This document shows positions 59,682-64,000 of a stretch of DNA of 64,000 bases, in pieces. A program made the translations under genes and the position numbers. This stretch comes from Bacteroidota bacterium. Lineage in GTDB: Bacteria > Bacteroidota > Bacteroidia > Palsa-948. Each line of letters opens with the position of its first letter. Positions within the stretch are counted from its first letter, which is position 1. Under the pieces are notes generated by a model. The model searched no databases. It saw nothing but the letters and a program-made list of their open reading frames with translations, and was not told the origin of the DNA. The DNA is taken from assembly GCA_016195025.1 (NCBI GenBank), contig JACQAL010000015.1, positions 1 to 64,000 of the forward strand, read 5' to 3'.

Positions 59682-61859
59682 ATGAAAATAAAAAAAATAA
59701 CAACAGCAATTTTTCTGAGTTGTATTTTTCTTTCAGATGTTTTTCTTTATGCGCAAGGCAATCAAATGAATCTTCAGAAATACTGGCATTACCGTTATCG
59801 CTTGAAAAATTATTTTATGGTGATGGGTGATGGTTCGGGAGAAAGTTTGCCGGCAACAATAAGAAATATTTATGGCATATCTTCTATGCAATGGTCAGAA
59901 ACCCCGCGCTACATGGGCTGGTATCTGGGAGTGCTTGCCACCGAATATAAACTGCTTGCCGATAACGGGCAAACTTCTCCCTCTGATTTAACCAATGAAT
60001 TGACAAAACAGGAATTATATTATGCACTCAAAGCAATAGAACGGATTGATATTCTTGCAGAGGTTGCTTATAAAAAACCCTATGACCCGGTTGCTAACCT
60101 TAATGGATTTTTAATTGAAGACGATGTAAGCCCTCTTTTTGTTCAGCAGCATATTAATGAATTGAATAAACCCATAGGCGTTAATCCCATAAGCACAACA
60201 TGGCTAAACGGCAGTGGCGAGCCAGCTTATGTAGATAAAAATACTTCGCTTTCTGTTTTAGCACAAAATCCTGCGAGTCAGGATATGATAGAAGAACTAT
60301 TCATTGGCTTTTCGCTTATCAGCAAATGTGTTCCAAATGTTTCCATGACTTTTCATGATAACAATGGTAATCTTATAAGCGATAATTTACATCAGAGAGC
60401 GCTTGATGAAATGGATAGAATATTAACTTATGTAGCCGCTTTTAATGATCCCCAGAAAAATACATGGACGATCTATGACCCCGATAATAATTATACTGGC
60501 AATGCTCAAGGGGGAGATTTGCGAGCATACTCACATGGTTTTGCCCATGCAGGTAATTTTATTTACTTGGGAAAAAATTATGAAGGAGGTGGGAGCGAAG
60601 GAGTGTTTGAGCCATTGTGGCAATCGGCACAAACTTTGGGTTGTACTGTACGGAACAATCAGAATGACCATATTGCGCTTGGCTTGGCGTCTATTTGCGA
60701 TTGCTGGAATGATTTCAACGCAAGTACTCCAAATCAAACCAAAGCAGGTATAAAGCGACAAGGAGATTATGATGCTCATTATTTTCTTGCAGAAGGGGGA
60801 GAACCATGCGATTGGGCTTCCAATCATTACGGTTTCGATTTATTTTACGGAGCATTACACCGGTTTTTGCATAACTACGATATAAGTGAAGACCCTGCTA
60901 TTTCTTTATGCGATATACAAACCATTTTAGATAATGCGCCATGGGATGGTCCGTATTCTCATTTTGAAACTGTAGAAGTGCCACCAAACTCAGGAAATTT
61001 TTTCTGCGTGCAGAGTACAAAAGATATTGCTCCTAATGGATGGGGAAGTAGTTTGCGTTTTTCAGTTGCCCCTACTCCTGGAAATGAGGCACAGATAAAT
61101 GGAGATTGTGGTTTCAGGGGCAACTACAATGGTCTTGACTATATGCTATTTCATAATTTATATTATTTGCTGAATGGAATGCCCGGGCAATTGGTGCATG
61201 GAATTTATCCCCTCCCGGGAGATGATTGTGACCCGGGCTCCGGCTCGCAGCCCCTCCCCTATGTTGTAAACACAGATAAATTTGTTTTTGTTAACGGCTT
61301 GCTTGAAAAACAACTTACTGAAACTTGCAGCGGAGGTGGCTATGCAACTTATCATGGCGATGTGCGGATTTTTGGCGGGCAAAGAGGAGTCACGGTAATG
61401 AACACATATGTTGAGTATGGTTCTCATTTCCACATAAGCATTGACCCCAATAATTGCGGAGTTAATCCTGATATTTACGTTTTTGACCCATCCGCTTATC
61501 AACGCGTTAATCAAAACCAAAATAACAATAACAACAGCACGCTTCCTCCCTATACAATGTCAGAGGAATTCAAAAAAACATCAATCATTCCGGCAGTATT
61601 AATTTCACCAAATCCCAACCATGGCTTCTTTACTGTGCAATTGCTGCAAGATGCTGCGCAAGCGCAAGGCGCAAAAGATCGTTCGGCTTCACTCACTGCA
61701 AGCATTACCATTTACAATGACATGGTGCAGGAAATTTATAAATCGGCAATCAGCAGTAATCAATCATCAATTGATTTATCTTCCCAGCCCAAAGGAATTT
61801 ATTTTGTGAAGGTGCAGAGCGCGAGCAAGATTTATACTGAAAAAGTGGTGATACAGTAA
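59682..61859 (+). CDS. Large secreted protein with T9SS sorting domain
   Basis: 725 residues, ATG start. Signal peptide about 1-25 (ends FLYAQ). The ~600-residue body has no domain I recognise; it contains several Trp/Gly-rich segments (SHGFAHAGNFIYLGKN, EGGEPCDWASNHYGFDLFYG) and paired Cys. The T9SS type A end reads AVLISPNPNHGFFTV, ITIYNDMVQEIY, IDLSSQPKGIYFVKV and YTEKVVIQ. The loop before IDLSS (SAISSNQSS) comes from an AATCAGCAGTAATCAATCATC word. Followed by two repeat units that each contain another copy of a sorting-domain tail. Confidence 0.78.
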   Translation: MKIKKITTAIFLSCIFLSDVFLYAQGNQMNLQKYWHYRYRLKNYFMVMGDGSGESLPATIRNIYGISSMQWSETPRYMGWYLGVLATEYKLLADNGQTSPSDLTNELTKQELYYALKAIERIDILAEVAYKKPYDPVANLNGFLIEDDVSPLFVQQHINELNKPIGVNPISTTWLNGSGEPAYVDKNTSLSVLAQNPASQDMIEELFIGFSLISKCVPNVSMTFHDNNGNLISDNLHQRALDEMDRILTYVAAFNDPQKNTWTIYDPDNNYTGNAQGGDLRAYSHGFAHAGNFIYLGKNYEGGGSEGVFEPLWQSAQTLGCTVRNNQNDHIALGLASICDCWNDFNASTPNQTKAGIKRQGDYDAHYFLAEGGEPCDWASNHYGFDLFYGALHRFLHNYDISEDPAISLCDIQTILDNAPWDGPYSHFETVEVPPNSGNFFCVQSTKDIAPNGWGSSLRFSVAPTPGNEAQINGDCGFRGNYNGLDYMLFHNLYYLLNGMPGQLVHGIYPLPGDDCDPGSGSQPLPYVVNTDKFVFVNGLLEKQLTETCSGGGYATYHGDVRIFGGQRGVTVMNTYVEYGSHFHISIDPNNCGVNPDIYVFDPSAYQRVNQNQNNNNNSTLPPYTMSEEFKKTSIIPAVLISPNPNHGFFTVQLLQDAAQAQGAKDRSASLTASITIYNDMVQEIYKSAISSNQSSIDLSSQPKGIYFVKVQSASKIYTEKVVIQ
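61741..61772. repeat. AATCAGC word repeat in the T9SS loop
   Basis: AATCGGCAATCAGCAGTAAT followed by CAATCATC. It encodes the variable loop of the sorting domain and resembles the CAATCAGCAATCAGC word near 56960. Confidence 0.5.
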
Positions 61860-62052
61860 CTCACCCTGTCCTTCTGACATCCCTCTCTTTGTAAAGAGAG
61901 GGAAAGAGGGAGAGTTTGTTTGAAGGTTTTTACGGAGAAGGTGGTAATTCAGTAACTCACCCTGTCCTTCGGACATCCCTCTCTTTTTGAAAGAGAGGGA
62001 AAGAGGGAGAGTTTGTTTGAAGGTTTTTACGGAGAAGGTGGTAATACAATAG
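61860..62052. repeat. Two 96-97-bp direct repeats with hairpins and copied T9SS tails
   Basis: Unit A 61860-61955 and unit B 61956-62052 are almost identical. Each holds a perfect hairpin (CCCTCTCTTT-gt-AAAGAGAGGG in A) and ends with AAGGTTTTTACGGAGAAGG plus a TGGTAAT... stretch that reads KVFTEKVVIQ or KVFTEKVVIQ-like in the gene's own frame, then a stop. The preceding gene ends KIYTEKVVIQ, using different codons. Confidence 0.8.
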
Positions 62053-62099
62053 CAAACCCGCACTCAGTAATCAGCGCCTGCTGCTTTCCCCAACTTTCT

Positions 62100-62107
62100 T
62101 ACCTTAG
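62100..62107 (+). promoter_or_regulatory. Possible -7 box of the last T9SS gene
   Basis: TACCTTAG, one mismatch to TAnnTTTG, 14 bases before the ATG at 62122. Confidence 0.35.
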
Positions 62108-62121
62108 CAAAAAGTTATTGC

Positions 62122-63975
62122 ATGAAAAAATTCTTCCCGCTCTTCTTCTTCATCGCCTTCACGCAATTGTTCGCACAAAAAACAATCAGGCATGCCGATG
62201 GCTCGTACTTCAAACAATGCAGCCATTTTGAAATTACAAAACCGCTTTGGCAGTTGGCGAAAGAAAATCCGGCAGCAGAAAAAACAGGAGCGCATGGCGA
62301 AGCGGCAGACCGCAAAAGAAAATTTGCGCGCGTGTTTTCTCCGCCTTCTGTAACAACTTCCGCAGACCCGGTGGTGCAAAAAACAGAAGGCAATGTTTCC
62401 ACCCATGGCGCCATTGAAAACTTTGACGGCACTTACAGCGCTGACGGATGGTATCCGCTTGACCCAACGGGAATGGCGGGACCCAATCATTTTGTGCAAT
62501 GCGTGAATTCAAATTACCAGGTGTTCGGCAAAACAGGCGTGCCCGTTACCGCCATCATTGATTTAGCCACGCTCTTTCCGAATTCAACTGACGATGGCGA
62601 CCCGATTGTGATGTATGATAAGTTTGCCGACCGCTGGTTTATTTCCGAGTTCCAGTCGGTGCCTCCTGTTTCCGGCAACGAAGTCCAGATGCTGATAGCA
62701 GTTTCCGCCACCAACGACCCTGCGGGAAGTTATTATCTCTACACGTTTGAACCCGATTCAGCCGATTATATTGATTACCCCAAGTTTTCCATCTGGGCGG
62801 ACGGATATTACGAAACCTGCAACTGCGATTTTCAGAAAGTAACCGTGTATGACCGAACCAAAATGCTTGCGGGCGATACCACTGCCGGCTTCATCGTGAT
62901 TCCTTCGGTGAATCCCAACCCGAATGGTTTTTGGTGCCCGCAAACATTATTTGCCGATGGGCAACTTCCCCCTTACGGCTCGCCCGAATATTTATTTTAT
63001 TACACCGATGATAACTGGGGCGCTCCCTACCAAGACATGATTTATATTTATAAAGTAACCGCCAACTGGAGCACCAAAACCGGAACGCTCGCTGCGGATG
63101 ATTCGCTCGCCACGCAGCCGTTCAATTCTTATTTCACCGGGGGAACCCTGCAGGATATTGCGCAGCCGGGCACCACTATTAAATTAGATGCGCTCGATGG
63201 ATTTTTCGCGTACCGCATTCCGTACGTGCGGTGGAGCACTTACAATTCCGCAGTGATGAGTTACCCGGTGAATACGGGAAACAAAGTGGCGGGCATACGC
63301 TGGTATGAATTGCGGCAGGACAGCGCCACCAATAAATGGAGCATTGCACAGCAGAGTACCTACGCGCCTGCCGATACGGTGAGCCGCTGGAATGCGGGAA
63401 TAGGAATGGACATGAACGGAAACATAGGGCTGGCGTTTAATGTTGCTTCAGCGAAATCGGTTTTTCCGGGCATCCGCTACACGGGAAGAAATGCCTGCGA
63501 TAGTTTGGGCACCATGACGCTTGCCGAAAGCACGCCCGTTACCGGCTCTTCTAACTGGACGGATAACCGCTGGGGCGACTACTCGCATATTTCACTCGAC
63601 CCCACCGATGGAATTACTTTCTGGCATACGAACCAATACATAGGAACAGCGCATTCGCTGAACACGCGGATTTTTTCTTTCCAGATTCCTCTTTGCAGTT
63701 CAGGAGTGCCGTCTCTTTCCTCTGCTCCTGCAGAACTGCACGCGTTTCAATCTGGAAATATGCTGTACATAAAAGCAACAGGATTAACTTCGGAAAAAAA
63801 CTTTGAAGTCGGGTTGTACACGCTGGAAGGAAAACTCATCAGCCGCCAATTAGTTTCTCCCGTTGCGGGAACGCTTGAAACCGCTATGAACATTTTCGGA
63901 TTCGCGCGGGGAATTTATTTAGTGAGAATCATCAGCGACAATTTTCAACGAACCGTAAAAGTGAGTGTGGAGTAG
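62122..63975 (+). CDS. Secreted protein with degenerate T9SS sorting domain
   Basis: 617 residues, ATG start. Signal peptide about 1-19 (MKKFFPLFFFIAFTQLFAQ). The ~500-residue body includes DPTGMAGPNHFVQCVNSNYQ, VMYDKFADRWFISEFQS and YTRNACDSLGT-like segments, suggesting a beta-propeller or sialidase-like lectin fold, but I cannot name the family. C-terminal ~75 residues: a sorting-domain-like end, YTLEGKLISRQLVS, ARGIYLVRIISDNFQRTVKV. The usual YPNP is absent, so recognition by the T9SS is less certain. No repeat words in its loop. Confidence 0.72.
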   Translation: MKKFFPLFFFIAFTQLFAQKTIRHADGSYFKQCSHFEITKPLWQLAKENPAAEKTGAHGEAADRKRKFARVFSPPSVTTSADPVVQKTEGNVSTHGAIENFDGTYSADGWYPLDPTGMAGPNHFVQCVNSNYQVFGKTGVPVTAIIDLATLFPNSTDDGDPIVMYDKFADRWFISEFQSVPPVSGNEVQMLIAVSATNDPAGSYYLYTFEPDSADYIDYPKFSIWADGYYETCNCDFQKVTVYDRTKMLAGDTTAGFIVIPSVNPNPNGFWCPQTLFADGQLPPYGSPEYLFYYTDDNWGAPYQDMIYIYKVTANWSTKTGTLAADDSLATQPFNSYFTGGTLQDIAQPGTTIKLDALDGFFAYRIPYVRWSTYNSAVMSYPVNTGNKVAGIRWYELRQDSATNKWSIAQQSTYAPADTVSRWNAGIGMDMNGNIGLAFNVASAKSVFPGIRYTGRNACDSLGTMTLAESTPVTGSSNWTDNRWGDYSHISLDPTDGITFWHTNQYIGTAHSLNTRIFSFQIPLCSSGVPSLSSAPAELHAFQSGNMLYIKATGLTSEKNFEVGLYTLEGKLISRQLVSPVAGTLETAMNIFGFARGIYLVRIISDNFQRTVKVSVE

Positions 63976-64000
63976 AGAAATAAGGTATAAGGTATATGGG

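Overview
The window reads as chromosomal DNA of a Bacteroidota bacterium (AT-rich, gliding/T9SS type). Evidence: five intact or nearly intact secreted proteins with type IX secretion (T9SS) C-terminal sorting domains, a complete MoxR-DUF58-BatA/B/C/D/E operon, PASTA and Ddl neighbours, SiaB/SiaC-type signalling proteins, and several exact TAnnTTTG -7 boxes of the Bacteroidota sigma-factor type. Shine-Dalgarno motifs are mostly absent, and GTG or TTG starts occur.

Layout. 1-10570 (minus): a surface-polysaccharide operon running off the left edge (fused membrane/spermidine-synthase-like protein, two methyltransferases, ATP-grasp, three glycosyltransferases, an epimerase, a FemAB-like acyltransferase, a PAPS-dependent sulfotransferase). 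A remnant of an asnB gene sits just inside its promoter. 11000-11475: a base-rich AbrB-like gene with its own terminator. 11715-13607: asnB. 13694-18318: a tandemly duplicated and decaying block of RCC1-repeat T9SS proteins and glycine/threonine-rich proteins. 18396-23780 (minus): second polysaccharide segment (acyltransferase, DegT aminotransferase, epimerase, Wzt/Wzm-type ABC exporter). 23781-24468: repeat-only intergenic region (nine 21-bp units and a 119-bp inverted-repeat element). 24469-38327: T9SS protein, DUF2061, CysC, RdgB, Ddl, PASTA, T9SS protein, tRNA-Leu, DEAD-box helicase, sodium symporter, ferritin-like protein, ABC exporter, TruA. 38366-40381 (minus): three outer-membrane beta-barrels. 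40526-49869 (plus): the Bat operon. 49924-54317 (minus): SiaC, SiaB, an unknown small protein, DUF3108, GlyA, GxxExxY. 54318-56486: repeat-rich stretch with two accessory genes. 56487-63975 (plus): a trimeric-fibre-like protein, a small barrel and two T9SS secreted proteins.

How it fits together. The two minus-strand glycan segments, the exporter, the sulfotransferase and the orphan APS kinase (CysC) are consistent with making and exporting a possibly sulfated surface glycan. The Bat operon encodes periplasm-facing VWA and TPR proteins with a MoxR AAA+ ATPase.

The most unusual signal is a set of short, word-like repeat families. They fill intergenic gaps and also lie inside genes: in the variable loop of four T9SS sorting domains (with different words in paralogous genes), in two signal peptides, in a C-terminal tail, and in the linker of an ABC exporter. 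I regard this recruitment of intergenic repeat words as coding sequence at tolerant protein positions as the best candidate for something not yet well described.
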